Origin: Gilvimarinus sp. 2_MG-2023
GTDB taxonomy: Bacteria > Pseudomonadota > Gammaproteobacteria > Pseudomonadales > Cellvibrionaceae
Assembly (NCBI RefSeq): GCF_030547685.1
Contig: NZ_JAUOQM010000052.1
Location: 1-64,000 of the forward strand
Reading direction: 5' to 3'
DNA length: 64,000 nucleotides
A program made the translations under genes and the position numbers. Below, one piece after another: positions 27,701 through 37,300 of this stretch. Position 1 is the stretch's first letter. Each line of letters starts with the position of its first letter. The notes under the pieces were generated by a model. The model had not been told where the DNA came from. It ran no database searches and was given only the letters and a program-made list of their open reading frames with translations.

Positions 27701-28119
27701 ACTTGCTGGCTGTGTACCAGTGGCTGGAAATCATCCCATGCACCTAAAGGAACACCTACGGTTCCTTGGCTAATCCATGATCCATTTTGATTTACAAACA
27801 ATTCAATATTTGCATTTGAGGCTATGTTGGTACCGACTAAATATTCAACGCTGTAAACACCACCATCAGCAACTACATAATAATCAACGAAATCACCAGC
27901 ATTAACCCAATTAATACCGCTCTCTCCATTAACACTATAAACATTAACGGCATCGGGTTGGCTAGGGTTACCGTCGGCATAGCTACCTCCGACATTCACA
28001 AAAGACTCAGCTTCGACTTTTATAGTCTCGCTAAATGCAGGATTGCCAAATGCCACTAACGAGGCCGTTGACAGTGCAATGCTGGTGCTAAGCAGTGCTT
28101 TTTTTGTTTTCAATTTCAT
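24769..28119 (-). CDS. secreted carbohydrate-active enzyme of unassigned family (CBM6, PA14-like, CBM)
   Basis: This 1116-residue exported protein has a signal peptide (about 1-30), a CBM6 (about 31-170), a Thr-Pro linker, and a PA14-like region (about 190-330: SEN, VRLYIDGNLV, HSFELRIG). A second CBM-like module follows (about 345-480), then a large catalytic region (about 510-1116). The latter looks like a TIM barrel (RGEFDWGFRWATEYL; FDTQTNSTRTTD; FRVWLGEKY) followed by a glutamine-amidotransferase-like subdomain (DLLVFGDEGYP, YIFTDGDLSLL). That layout recalls GH42-like proteins, but I do not see a clear family signature. The CBM6 links it to agar or porphyran; an alpha-agarase (GH96) or an unclassified family are both possible. 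Its base composition is AT-richer than the preceding genes, and transposon debris lies on both sides, suggesting separate acquisition. Confidence 0.6.
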   Translation of the reverse strand: MKLKTKKALLSTSIALSTASLVAFGNPAFSETIKVEAESFVNVGGSYADGNPSQPDAVNVYSVNGESGINWVNAGDFVDYYVVADGGVYSVEYLVGTNIASNANIELFVNQNGSWISQGTVGVPLGAWDDFQPLVHSQQVTLPAGVSQLRVQGVGADWQWNMESFSLSSVAEPTPTPTPTPTPGDGYPFDHNGDGLIWGYVSGAKNWNDANPNYEVSENLLRTEDAIGGNTTEVFTGTIYDADGDISFFEHIDDSVRLYIDGNLVLSDDSWENSSQTANLNLTPGTHSFELRIGNADGGSGPVGDSIGFGIDVNGGTNFVHPSTLATNIFNATGTINGDPNRVPPGGIVIELEDFDATGTTGRVGGDPNDGFVADQGAVNVSFVTNGDWGDYYNVYLEAGTYRSFLYASTGQAGSYGARIDLDGWPVSWGYFDHTGGYDIVEEVELYGGDFVVEESRNYTVRVKAVGGNDWQWSGDKVRFAKVSEDSVRPSALYNPNEHTVSPIQGPSTGLQYLKEPVTIPQANKVLKSDVWYTYAQNNELEGYSVEETGATGSFWGHPPEDNFYDESEIIEWAGDVQDWQDLGIEFIARGEFDWGFRWATEYLTNPEPHYVKTLDDRNVRMTFMGYLSYNGYNNNWLSNHSPAFVPFMKSQVDQLLKANPDKLMFDTQTNSTRTTDMRTFGGDFSEYAMQNFRVWLGEKYTNAELSALGISDINTFDYAEFLIAQGVTHTSWSNAGNTISGNIPLLEDFIYFNRDVWNQKFSEVLDYVREQRPDISIGASTQLFESRGYLFNENITFLSNELFMDMQLPLTELPTNIVAQYKAAQAVDKPLALFPYPSEFNALRLNDSTRYARGWIAQAYAYGGLFSIPAAVWVGDDALPLQTWNIPAENYRDIYRFVRDNDFLFDDYTSYSKVGLVHAMYSSMKANLLNGGNQILSSTRILTLDNINFDLLVFGDEGYPVVPRSEDFDQFDYIFTDGDLSLLTAEQKSVLDNQGSKVRHIGQRGTIDGLAINVSVNGSVSNETVSAVSRVHETNASAPYVVHLINRPFAGGVTPTLNGVEVAIPQSYFPESVTTATLHLPGGASTNLPVSTNGDGDAVVTVNDLEVWGILELGH

Positions 28120-28196
28120 AGAAACTCCAATTTGATTTTTTAACCGCTATCTCTAATTCCATTTCCCTGATAAAGGTAAGGTTGTAGCTGATAAAT

Positions 28197-28206
28197 ATAT
28201 AGACAA
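28197..28206. promoter_or_regulatory. degenerate operator ATATAGACAA
   Basis: One half matches the TTGTAGACAA palindromes (AGACAA); the other is weak. It lies 78 bases upstream of the 1116-residue hydrolase start. Listed because position and half-site agree with the other sites. Confidence 0.3.
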
Positions 28207-28741
28207 CATCGCGCTACAATGGAATGCCATATTTTTTACATAAAGAACTAAGATGCTAAAAGTAAATACAACTTAGATTTTAAAAGAACATTGGGTAATA
28301 TATAAAAATTCCCATGGATCAAAATCGCCCATTTCGACTTCTGTTACCCGATGTTCTCGCCACAAATTACTTACGAAAAAAAACCAAATCAACAGATAAT
28401 AATAATTTATTTCGATTTTGCTATCACAGTCAACAAAACCAGAAGATGCTTTATATTTCGCATAAAAATGCGGCTTAGATCTCTCTTTTTCTTAGCGGCC
28501 TTCAGTTGGCTGATCGTACAAACAGAAAGCCCTTTAGCTTGATCGCCCAACTAGTGCTTTAGCGACTCACTGACATCACCTGTTGATATGTCTCGAAAAT
28601 ACAGCCAAGGGAAGGACTATTCAGTGGTTTGGCTAGGCTTAAAATACGGCGGTACGAGCGGGTTATTAAACTTTATAGCCTGGTCTGCGCGATCACTAAT
28701 TTTGGGACTACTCACATTAATATCCCCAAGACCCTTTTAAA
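28207..28741. other. AT-rich intergenic stretch without a recognisable gene
   Basis: I see no supported gene between the hydrolase promoter region and the IS256 remnant. Short open frames here lack family features. Confidence 0.5.
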
Positions 28742-28945
28742 TGGGGCGCCCCGACAGTTAACCACTGCGTACGACTCCGCCGTGCCTCATCGGTTATTGT
28801 TGATCGGTAAGCTTCCAGCAGCTGCATCTCACCCTCAATCGTTTGTGTTAACAACTGTTGCGCACCTTGCTTCAAAGCTTGCTGTAAAAAATCAATCGTC
28901 TCTGGCTGTGTAGTGTAGAAACAATAGAATCGGTCATACAGTGTG
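28742..28945 (-). mobile_element. IS256-family transposase N-terminal remnant, frameshifted
   Basis: The minus strand encodes MTDSIVSTLHS and then, in another frame, ETIDFLQQALKQGAQQLL and GEMQLLEAYRSTITDEARR. These resemble the N-terminus of IS256-type (mutator) transposases. The rest of the transposase and the ends are absent. Confidence 0.55.
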
Positions 28946-29046
28946 CTCCTTGTTGGTTGTTACCCCGCCAGAATCAATCAACGGGATACGCAGCCACTTC
29001 GCCTCCTCGCACATCAGAAATAATCATACCTCTCATTATTTCCATA

Positions 29047-29187
29047 ACTTACGCTGCTTAGATGCGTCCTCTGAGATTTTCCTTTAAGTTTGCACCCACT
29101 TTAATTCACATAAATTATAAAAAGAAACAATAGCAGGCAAATACAGTGCAGTAATGTTAAATTCCTGAACACAAATCACATATTGTA
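29047..29187 (+). repeat. duplicated ~140-base segment, copy 2 (GH16 upstream region)
   Basis: Partner of 23853-23995. It ends in the TTGTAGACAA palindrome and leads to the GH16 gene, so it is probably the promoter-proximal region of a carbohydrate gene. The other copy may once have stood before a gene now lost to IS66. Confidence 0.75.
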
Positions 29188-29192
29188 GACAA
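29183..29192. promoter_or_regulatory. operator palindrome TTGTAGACAA upstream of GH16
   Basis: Identical to the site at 54784 upstream of the GH2 gene and one base from the TTGTATACAA sites at 6885 and 18034. It lies 150 bases upstream of the GH16 ATG. Confidence 0.6.
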
Positions 29193-29341
29193 CACACATA
29201 ATACAATTGACTTTAGTGGCAAACCAACAATACACCGTTCGCTACTGCAAGCAACCCGCCGGTTACTGGTGCTGATGCAACCCGTAAAGCGTTAATCAAT
29301 TGGTATCCGGTAAATCAAATAATAATGAATTGGAAATCAAC

Positions 29342-32275
29342 ATGACGATATCGAGAATACCTCTAAGCATACTGACCGCGGGCCTCATGGTCGCGGGTAG
29401 TGCACATGCGCAATACGCTCCCTGGGAAGGATCATTCCATCACTATACCGACACCTACTACGACGTAGACGGTAACCTAGTCAATGAAGAATACCCTGAG
29501 CCAATTCAGGTTCCCGGTAATGGACAGTCCCCCTGGGACCCGTCAACAGCCATTAAACGCACCACCCCTGAACATGAGTTATTGCCCTTGTCCGATTTGG
29601 ATAACTTGGGCAGTTGGCAGTTGGTACCCGAACTGAGCGATGAGTTTGAAGGCACCGAGTTTGATGAATTTAATCACATGGGTAAAGAGGACGGTAAGTG
29701 GCTGCCTAACAACCATATTTGGGGCGGTCGTCAACCGGCATTATTTAAACCCGGTAATGTAAAATTAGAAAACGGCAAATTACATTTATCCATGAAACGT
29801 GACGGCGATGTTGAAGCTCACGGTTACTGGGATAATTGGTACGCCGGCTGGAGCTCGGCCAGCGTGCAAAACGTCAACCCTATTCGCTATGGTTACTTTG
29901 AAGTTAAATCGAAAGTAGGTATTGGCTCAAGCGGCTTTTGGCTGTACGCCGAAACCCTTGAAGAAACCGAATACTTAGCTCAGTTCGGCAACAGCGCCGG
30001 CCACGTACAAAATAAACTCGAGCTCGATGTTTACGAGCAATCAGGCCGTCGTCCCGAGTGGGCGCCCTACTACAATATGAACTCATGGGTTTTTACTCAC
30101 CAAGGTGAAGAGCAAACCTATACCGACCCTAATACTGGAGAGCAGTGGCCGGCCATGCAAAATGGTGGGCACTGGGATGCAGACATCGACTTTGCCGCTG
30201 ACTTTCACGTGTACGGTTTTTACTGGGGGCCCGAAGAAATCGTGTGGTATTTTGATGGCCAGCCCATCCGCCGTATGGAAAACCGCTACTTTCACACCCC
30301 GCTATACCTTCTGTTAGATACAGAAACTATGCCCGACTGGTTTGGTTTGCCAACCGAAGCCGAAACCGGTTATGCCCACGAGATTGAATACGTAAGAGTG
30401 TGGACCAACCCCGATACTGTACAAGATTGGCGCGGCCGCTACTTTATGGACCCTCCAGTACGAACTGGCGATGGCTTAAACGGCAAAGCCGGTGAAAACC
30501 GTGTGGCATTACAATACGGGAGCGAGGCTGAGTATAGAGAACTATACGGTAACCCAGTTATCGGTTCTGCCGGCCCTGTAGCAATCACCGACATCAGTGC
30601 TAAAGAGCCGCGAGTAACCATTTATAGCGATACCGGCTATGTCTTGCATACAGTATTTAGCCCCGCTAATGCCAGTAACAAAACCATGAACTGGAGCTCA
30701 AGCGACCCCAGTATTGCTACGGCCAATAGCTCAGGCGTCGTCACAGCGCACAATGCTGGCACCGTCACCTTTACCGGTACTCACAGCGACTTGCCCGGGA
30801 AATCCATCAATATCATCGCCGATGTAGTCACGGTAGGCTCACGCTTTGATATCGCCTTAACCAACTACAATGCCACCGGTAAAGATGGCGAAGCCGTAGA
30901 GGGCGACAATGTTTACGGTTTTGGTGTCGGCAATGGCGTCGTGACCTTCAATACCCGTGGTGACTGGGGCGAATACAGCGCCGACTTTGGTAATGGCGGT
31001 TTGTTTTATGCAGGCGTCTCCGCAGGCAGTGATATTGCCTCTGGCCTTGGGGTAGAGATTTTCATTGATGGAGAGCTCGTGGCCTCGGGTGACCTATTAA
31101 GCTCTGGCGACTGGAACGCCAATATTCGCACCGATCTGGTAGAACCATTTATGGTCTCGCCTGGCGAGCACACCGTAAAAGTTCGCAGTGCCGGTGAATC
31201 AGGTTGGCAGTGGAACGGCGCGGTGGTTCACTTTACCAACATTTTGGACGGGCAAGTGACCGATCCAACCGATCCGACTGATCCAACCGATCCAACTGAT
31301 CCGACTGATCCAACCGATCCGACCGATCCGACCGATCCGACCGATCCGACCGATCCGACCGATCCGACCGATCCAACTGATCCAACCGATCCAACTGATC
31401 CAACTGATCCGACTCCAGATTATACCGTGGTGATAGAGGCTGAATCCTTTACCGCAACCGGTGGCGAGCATGACGGTTTTGAGGTTTATACCACCGGCAG
31501 CATCGAGGCCACCAACTGGAATCAAACCGGCGATTGGGCGAGCTATACTGTCACTGTTGCACAAGATGGTAAGTATCAATTGAATGCCTATTTGGCGACC
31601 CCCGAATCTGCCAGTGCGATTGAAGTATCCATCGGCTCTTATTACCAATTGTACAAAGATGTAGCCAGTACCGGAGACTGGGATTCGTTCAGCCTGCAAA
31701 GCTTTATCGAACCTATCGACCTGGCAGCCGGTGAATATCAAATCACCGTGAAGGGTGTCGGTAGCACTGGCTGGGAATGGAACGCCGACCGCTTTGAGTT
31801 AGTACGTATTGGCGATAGCGACAATTTACCAGAACCTGAACCAGAACCTGAAACCCCAGACGAGCCGACCGAAGGCGAACTGGCAACCATTACCGTTGAA
31901 GGTGAATCATTTAGCCGTACCGGCGGTACCCATAATGGCTTTGAAGTCTATACCGTGGGCGATGTAACAGCCACAAACTGGAACCAAACCGGCGACTGGG
32001 CCGAATACACCGTGCAAGTACCAAGCGATGGTCTATACACTGTAACTTACTACCTAGGTACAGCCGTTACTGGCAGTGCCATCGAGCTAAGTGTTGACGA
32101 TATTGTCCTCGGTATCGACAGTGTTCCAAATACCGGCAACTGGGATCAGTTTCAGGCATTAACTGCAGCCCCTGTGATGTTGACACAAGGTGAACACACC
32201 TTTCGGGTGACCGGAGCCGGCAGTCAAGACTGGGAGTGGAACCTGGATAAATTTATTGTGCAAACTAATCAGTAG
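29342..32275 (+). CDS. secreted GH16 beta-agarase/porphyranase with Big2 and CBM6 modules
   Basis: This 977-residue exported enzyme has a signal peptide (about 1-23, cleaved after SAHA) and a GH16 domain (about 70-380). The catalytic motif ELDVYE supplies Glu227 (nucleophile), Asp229 and Glu232 (acid/base). A Big2 Ig-like domain (about 420-500), a CBM6-like module (about 505-640), a 17-copy Asp-Pro-Thr linker and two further CBM6 modules (about 700-830 and 855-977) follow. GH16 retaining enzymes of this type cleave beta-1,4 bonds in agarose or porphyran; which one needs subfamily placement. ATG at 29342 is chosen because it begins a clean signal peptide; the frame extends 14 codons further. 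A strong terminator follows. Confidence 0.9.
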   Translation: MTISRIPLSILTAGLMVAGSAHAQYAPWEGSFHHYTDTYYDVDGNLVNEEYPEPIQVPGNGQSPWDPSTAIKRTTPEHELLPLSDLDNLGSWQLVPELSDEFEGTEFDEFNHMGKEDGKWLPNNHIWGGRQPALFKPGNVKLENGKLHLSMKRDGDVEAHGYWDNWYAGWSSASVQNVNPIRYGYFEVKSKVGIGSSGFWLYAETLEETEYLAQFGNSAGHVQNKLELDVYEQSGRRPEWAPYYNMNSWVFTHQGEEQTYTDPNTGEQWPAMQNGGHWDADIDFAADFHVYGFYWGPEEIVWYFDGQPIRRMENRYFHTPLYLLLDTETMPDWFGLPTEAETGYAHEIEYVRVWTNPDTVQDWRGRYFMDPPVRTGDGLNGKAGENRVALQYGSEAEYRELYGNPVIGSAGPVAITDISAKEPRVTIYSDTGYVLHTVFSPANASNKTMNWSSSDPSIATANSSGVVTAHNAGTVTFTGTHSDLPGKSINIIADVVTVGSRFDIALTNYNATGKDGEAVEGDNVYGFGVGNGVVTFNTRGDWGEYSADFGNGGLFYAGVSAGSDIASGLGVEIFIDGELVASGDLLSSGDWNANIRTDLVEPFMVSPGEHTVKVRSAGESGWQWNGAVVHFTNILDGQVTDPTDPTDPTDPTDPTDPTDPTDPTDPTDPTDPTDPTDPTDPTDPTDPTDPTPDYTVVIEAESFTATGGEHDGFEVYTTGSIEATNWNQTGDWASYTVTVAQDGKYQLNAYLATPESASAIEVSIGSYYQLYKDVASTGDWDSFSLQSFIEPIDLAAGEYQITVKGVGSTGWEWNADRFELVRIGDSDNLPEPEPEPETPDEPTEGELATITVEGESFSRTGGTHNGFEVYTVGDVTATNWNQTGDWAEYTVQVPSDGLYTVTYYLGTAVTGSAIELSVDDIVLGIDSVPNTGNWDQFQALTAAPVMLTQGEHTFRVTGAGSQDWEWNLDKFIVQTNQ
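31262..31414 (+). repeat. 17 tandem 9-base units encoding (Asp-Pro-Thr)17
   Basis: The units are GATCC(A/G)AC(C/T), with a homogeneous central block of identical units. They form the rigid linker between the first CBM6-like module and the two C-terminal CBM6 modules of the GH16 enzyme. The array can change length without shifting frame. Confidence 0.9.
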
Positions 32276-32303
32276 TAATTTATCGGTTTAATACAACCGA
32301 TTC

Positions 32304-32338
32304 AAAAAGGCGGCCTTGATCACTTGGCCGCCTTTTTG
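32304..32338 (+). terminator. rho-independent terminator after GH16
   Basis: AAAAAGGCGGCC and GGCCGCCTTTTT flank a 10-base loop, 28 bases after the stop. The A and T runs make it potentially bidirectional. The remaining gap to 32617 shows no gene. Confidence 0.9.
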
Positions 32339-32617
32339 TATTTATCCAGCGGCCAATATTCAATAGCCAAGCACCAATAGTCCGTTGACATTAAATTGGA
32401 CTAAAGCACGACCAGCCCTTATCCTCCCCCTTTTATAAAACCTTACGCTGTACACTGGCATTACCATCCTCTATGTTTAGCAGTCACAAAGTTGCTCAGC
32501 AACAGTCAATCGTGACAAAAACTCTGATAAATTTAATGGTTTTACACAAGTAATCATTCATAATTAAACGATGAATAGATTCTTAACAATATCGACACAT
32601 CGCATTTGGAGAAAAAA

Positions 32618-33982
32618 TTGAATTCAAAAAATCTAACCTGCTTCAAAGCCTATGACATTCGAGGCAAGCTCGGTGAAGAGCTTAACGAAGACATCGCCTA
32701 CCGTATTGGTCGCGCCTATGGTCAATTCCTACAGCCGCAAAGTGTTGTGGTTGGGGGCGATGTACGCGAAACCAGTGAAGTGTTAAAAACAGCGGTAGGC
32801 AATGGCCTGCGCGATGAAGGCGTTGACGTAATTGATATTGGCATGGTCGGCACCGAAGAGGTGTACTTTGCCACAAGCCACCTTAAAGCCAGTGGCGGCA
32901 TCGAAGTAACAGCCAGCCATAACCCCATCGACTACAACGGCATGAAGCCTATCCGCGAAAACTCCAAACCGATCAGTGGCGATACTGGCTTATTAGATAT
33001 TAAACGACTGGCCGAAGAAGGCAGCTTTGCCCCAGCTGACTCGACCGCGCGCGGAAAATTAATCAAACAGAGCACGCTCGATGCCTATGTTGAGCATTTG
33101 CTCGGCTACGTTGATACACAACAATTAAAACCATTCAAAATTGTCGTTAATGCCGGCAATGGCGCAGCTGGCCATGTAATAGACGCGCTAGAACCTCACC
33201 TGCCCTTTGAATTTATTAAAATTCACCACGAGCCAGACCCCACTTTCCCCAATGGCATTCCTAACCCAATGTTAATCGAAAACCGGGGCCCGACCCGCGA
33301 TGCCGTTTTAGCGCATGGTGCTAACCTAGGTATTGCCTGGGATGGTGACTTTGACCGCTGCTTCTTTTTTGATGAAACTGGCGAGTTTATTGAAGGCTAC
33401 TACTTAGTGGGTTTATTGGCCGAGGCTTTTTTAACCAAAGAGCCCGGCGCTAAAGTGGTGCACGACCCGCGCTTAACCTGGAACACCATTGCTATCGCCG
33501 AGGAGTGTGGTGGCAAGGCAGTGCAATCAAGAACCGGACACGCTTTTATTAAAGAGTTGATGCGAAAAGAAAACGCCATTTATGGCGGCGAGATGAGCGC
33601 CCACCACTATTTTCGGGACTTCTTTTATTGCGATAGCGGCATGATCCCCTGGTTACTGGTAACCGAGTTAATGTGCCGTAAAAATGCAACCTTAAGCTCC
33701 ATGATGAAAGAGTGCATTGCGCGCTATCCCTCGCCGGGCGAAATCAACCTTCAGGTGGCCGACGCCAAAACGGCTATCGCTAAAGTCCGGGCACACTTTC
33801 AGGCAGAGGCGCTTGAGGTGGATGAGACCGATGGCGTCAGCATGATTTTTGCCAACTGGCGTTTTAATTTGCGCATGTCAAATACCGAGCCGGTGGTGCG
33901 CTTAAACCTGGAAAGTCGTGCAGACCAAACGTTATTGCAAGCCAAAACCGATGAAATACTCGCGCTGCTAGAAAACAGTTAG
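32618..33982 (+). CDS. manB: phosphomannomutase/phosphoglucomutase
   Basis: This 454-residue cytoplasmic phosphohexomutase has the phosphoserine loop TASHNP, the metal-binding loop DGDFDR, the sugar-binding [10 protein letters not shown] and the phosphate-binding RMSNTEP. It has the usual length for CpsG/ManB-type enzymes, which interconvert mannose or glucose 6- and 1-phosphates. The preferred start is TTG at 32618 with GGAG six bases upstream; the frame runs on to a TTG at 32606 that overlaps this site. In an agar locus it may feed galactose-derived glucose-1-phosphate into central metabolism or supply exopolysaccharide precursors. This role is inferred. Confidence 0.85.
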   Translation: MNSKNLTCFKAYDIRGKLGEELNEDIAYRIGRAYGQFLQPQSVVVGGDVRETSEVLKTAVGNGLRDEGVDVIDIGMVGTEEVYFATSHLKASGGIEVTASHNPIDYNGMKPIRENSKPISGDTGLLDIKRLAEEGSFAPADSTARGKLIKQSTLDAYVEHLLGYVDTQQLKPFKIVVNAGNGAAGHVIDALEPHLPFEFIKIHHEPDPTFPNGIPNPMLIENRGPTRDAVLAHGANLGIAWDGDFDRCFFFDETGEFIEGYYLVGLLAEAFLTKEPGAKVVHDPRLTWNTIAIAEECGGKAVQSRTGHAFIKELMRKENAIYGGEMSAHHYFRDFFYCDSGMIPWLLVTELMCRKNATLSSMMKECIARYPSPGEINLQVADAKTAIAKVRAHFQAEALEVDETDGVSMIFANWRFNLRMSNTEPVVRLNLESRADQTLLQAKTDEILALLENS

Positions 33983-34326
33983 AGCGCTGCTAATATTCGG
34001 TGCCAACGCCCCAGCAAACACCGCTCTGGGCGTCGGTACCGCGCAGGCTGTAAAAAATCTGCATAAAAACGCCCGCGATATCCCACACTTTTGTGTGGGA
34101 TAAGCACTACTCCTATTTTACTCAGGCCCCCGCCCAGGCAATACCAAACCCCCGTTAAACTAAACTACCCCCAACGCCGCCCTACCGGCCTATTCTTCTC
34201 ATCGGTGCAAAGAACACTGCCAAGTTAACCAACGTAAAGACCTTGAAGCCCCAAAGGATGTTGATTATAGTTGTTAACAATAGACATATAACAATCAACC
34301 TCCAGAAATCAAGTAGTGATAATACT
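33983..34326. other. intergenic stretch with a perfect hairpin
   Basis: No gene is visible. It contains the perfect inverted repeat TATCCCACAC-TTTT-GTGTGGGATA (34079-34102), without a clear T run after it. Confidence 0.6.
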
Positions 34327-37300
34327 ATGAAGACGGCTTACTCTCCCCGCACGTCCTGGCAAAAAGCGCTGACTCGCATTCTTTTCTTCTGGTTCTTAGG
34401 TCACTGCCACCATGTATTGGCAGCTTCTCAGACTTTTGAATTATTGCCATCCACACCTTACACACTCAAGCGCGAAGTAAGCGGCAGCGTCACCCAACGC
34501 CTTACCCTACAGCTGGATAACCCCGCCAATTACGCCAGCATCAGCATCGAGGCCAACAACAAGTTGGTGGTAGAAAGCCTGGATATACCCACCACAGGCC
34601 TGCAAACATTAAGTGCCTTGGTTCAATTTGATGCCCTGGGGCCCGTAGCAATGACCCTGACAGCCAACAACGCGCCTTTAAACATTAGCCGTTTGTCGCT
34701 CGAACCCGTTTCGCAAGCTGTTATTCCACACTTTAATGATATTACCGCCCAAGCCGGTATGGACCAGGTCAACTCTCTAAAGTATGGCGGCCCAACCATT
34801 GCCGATATGGACAATGATGGCGACTACGACTTTATAGTGAACAACCACAACGATGCCAGCAGTAAACTGTACTGGAACAACGGCGACGGCACTGTCAGCA
34901 AGCACGATGCTAATTTAGCGCGTTGGTTTATGCACGATTTGCACGGCACCTCGCCCGGCGATTACGACAATGATGGCGATTTAGACTTAGTCGTTACCCA
35001 AGGTGGAGGCAATGGTACTAACCCATCTAAGGCGAACTTTTATCGCAATAACAACGGGACACTGGTGCTATACACCGGAGATGTAGGCATAGACAAAGGC
35101 GGGCGCGGACGCGGTGCCCGCTGGTCAGATATGGACATTGATGGCGATTTGGATTTACTGCTGTTTAACGAAACCAGCCTATACGGCGATAAACCTCAGC
35201 ACTTTTTTTACGAAAACCTGGGCGATGGTCGTTTTGAGCGAAAATCTGTTCCCGGTATTCAAGCGATGCACCCATCACGAGTACTGTTAACCGATTTCAA
35301 CGGCGATGGTATTGACGATTTTGTAATGTATGGGCCATTAAGTTTATGGCAAGGCAATGGCGACTTCACCTTTAGCGATGTCACCGCAAAAGTCCCCTCC
35401 CAGGTAAAATCCTTAACCAACATTATGGCGGTTACCGATGTCGACATCGATAACGACGGTGACCTGGATCTATATCTGGCACGCGGCAAGGCATTCGAAG
35501 GCGGTAAAGGCGAATCACCTTCGGTAGACTTTGACCCTTTGCAAAAAATATTTGCCATAAAACCGCGTGGCTATAGAGGTGTAGATACTTTTTCATTCAC
35601 CGCACAAGGGCCCGTAGAGCTTTCCGATTATTACTTTTTAGCACAGGGCCTACAGCGTGGAAAAGACTACCCCATGTTCCTGGGGCGCGACAAACAATCC
35701 ACCGTACTGCAAAAAGGTCAAGATTGGACACTAAACCCAAATCAGGCCGAAGGCTGGCCCGATGATATTTCAGAAAACGGCATGTACTTTGGCTACCTGG
35801 GCAATGGCCAATGGAAAGCCGCACTAGTCCGCAATAGGGATGATTTTTGGGGTTTTAAATTTACCCTCACCGGCGTAACCGATGTAGTGACCGACTTTGA
35901 AGCGCAAAACCGCAATGAAGCCGATATATTACTGCGCAACGATGGCGATCGCTTTGTCGATGTCTCGTCGCAGTGGAACATCCCCCCGGGCAGCAACTCT
36001 CTGGGCGTAACCCGAGGCGATTTCAACAACGATAGCCATCAAGATATTTTTGTTAGCCGCTGGGGCAAGGTCTATGGCAAAACGTCTGACTACCTATTGT
36101 TAAACACCGGCAACGGAAGCTTCGACACAGTGACCATGCACGGCGCAAATGACATTGGCGGACCGGGCAATGGTGACATGGGGCAAGCCTTTGACTTTAA
36201 CCTGGACGGCTCGCTTGACCTTTTGCTCGGCAATGAAGGGGGCCAATGGTATCTGTATAACAACAGCCAAACAAAAGCCGGCAACTACAGTTTGGTAGAG
36301 GTAGGCTACTCCCCCAAACAAAATATCGACCCGATGGGTGCCTACGTTACCTTGCACACAACCAACCACAGCTATCGACAGCGGGTAGGCTCTGCGGGTG
36401 AAATCTTCTCGCAAAGCTTGCTCAATATTGTGCATTTTGGCCTGGGCTCACAGAGCACCATAGAGAAAGTAACCATCACCTGGCGCAACGGCGAAACCGC
36501 CGAGTTTACCCGCCCCAAAGTCAACACGCGCCTTTCTTCCGATCAGCTTCCACCCACCGCTATCAATATAGGGCCCGAATCACTACAGGTTCGAACCCAA
36601 ACCACTTATCCCTTAACGCCGACCTTTTCACCCGAGCATGCCGATACTCGCCTACAGTGGCAGTCCGATAATCCGACCCAGGTAAGCGTCAACTCGCAAG
36701 GTGTGATCAAAGCCGTGGGCAAAACGGGCGAGCGAGCCACCATCACCGCCCAAAGCATGGCAAGCGATCAGAGCGATTCGGTGGATATTACCCTAGTCGA
36801 TTGGTACCCAGTGGCCGTAGAATCCGTCACTATAGCCGATAAAACCACGCCAATGTACACCGGGCAAAAACGCCCTTTACAGGCCAAGGTGACCCCGCTT
36901 CACGCGGATAATCAGAGCCTTCAGTGGGCGAGCAGTAACCCGCAGGTCGCGAGCATTAACCAAGAAGGTGTTTTACAAGCTCACCAACCAGGCCACACAG
37001 AAATCACCGCCAAGAGCAAGCAATACGGCCATGTGGACGACCACTTTACCCTACAGGTAGAAGACTACCGCGAAGGCCACATTACCATTAGTAACCGTGA
37101 CCGCTGGGCCAGTCAGCCCATTGTCATCGGGCAACCGATTGAACTACAGGTAAGCTATGATGCCGGCTCGGGTAATCAGGTGATTGCCTCCGACGAAGGC
37201 GGCCTGCGCTTTTGGCTGCGCCACTTTAAATCGCGCTGGATACCGGTAAAAGACGTGGTCAAAGTAGACGCCGATGCCCTGCATCAACAATCGGGCGAAT

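Noticed and set aside
28629-28913. 94-codon plus-strand frame as a gene
   Set aside because: The opposite strand carries a recognisable IS256 transposase fragment over the same bases.
31262-31414. Tandem repeats considered as a CRISPR array
   Set aside because: Nine-base units without unique spacers, in frame within a protein linker.
31199-31741. Ile/Gly/Trp-repeat frame on the minus strand
   Set aside because: Complement of the Asp-Pro-Thr linker of the GH16 gene.
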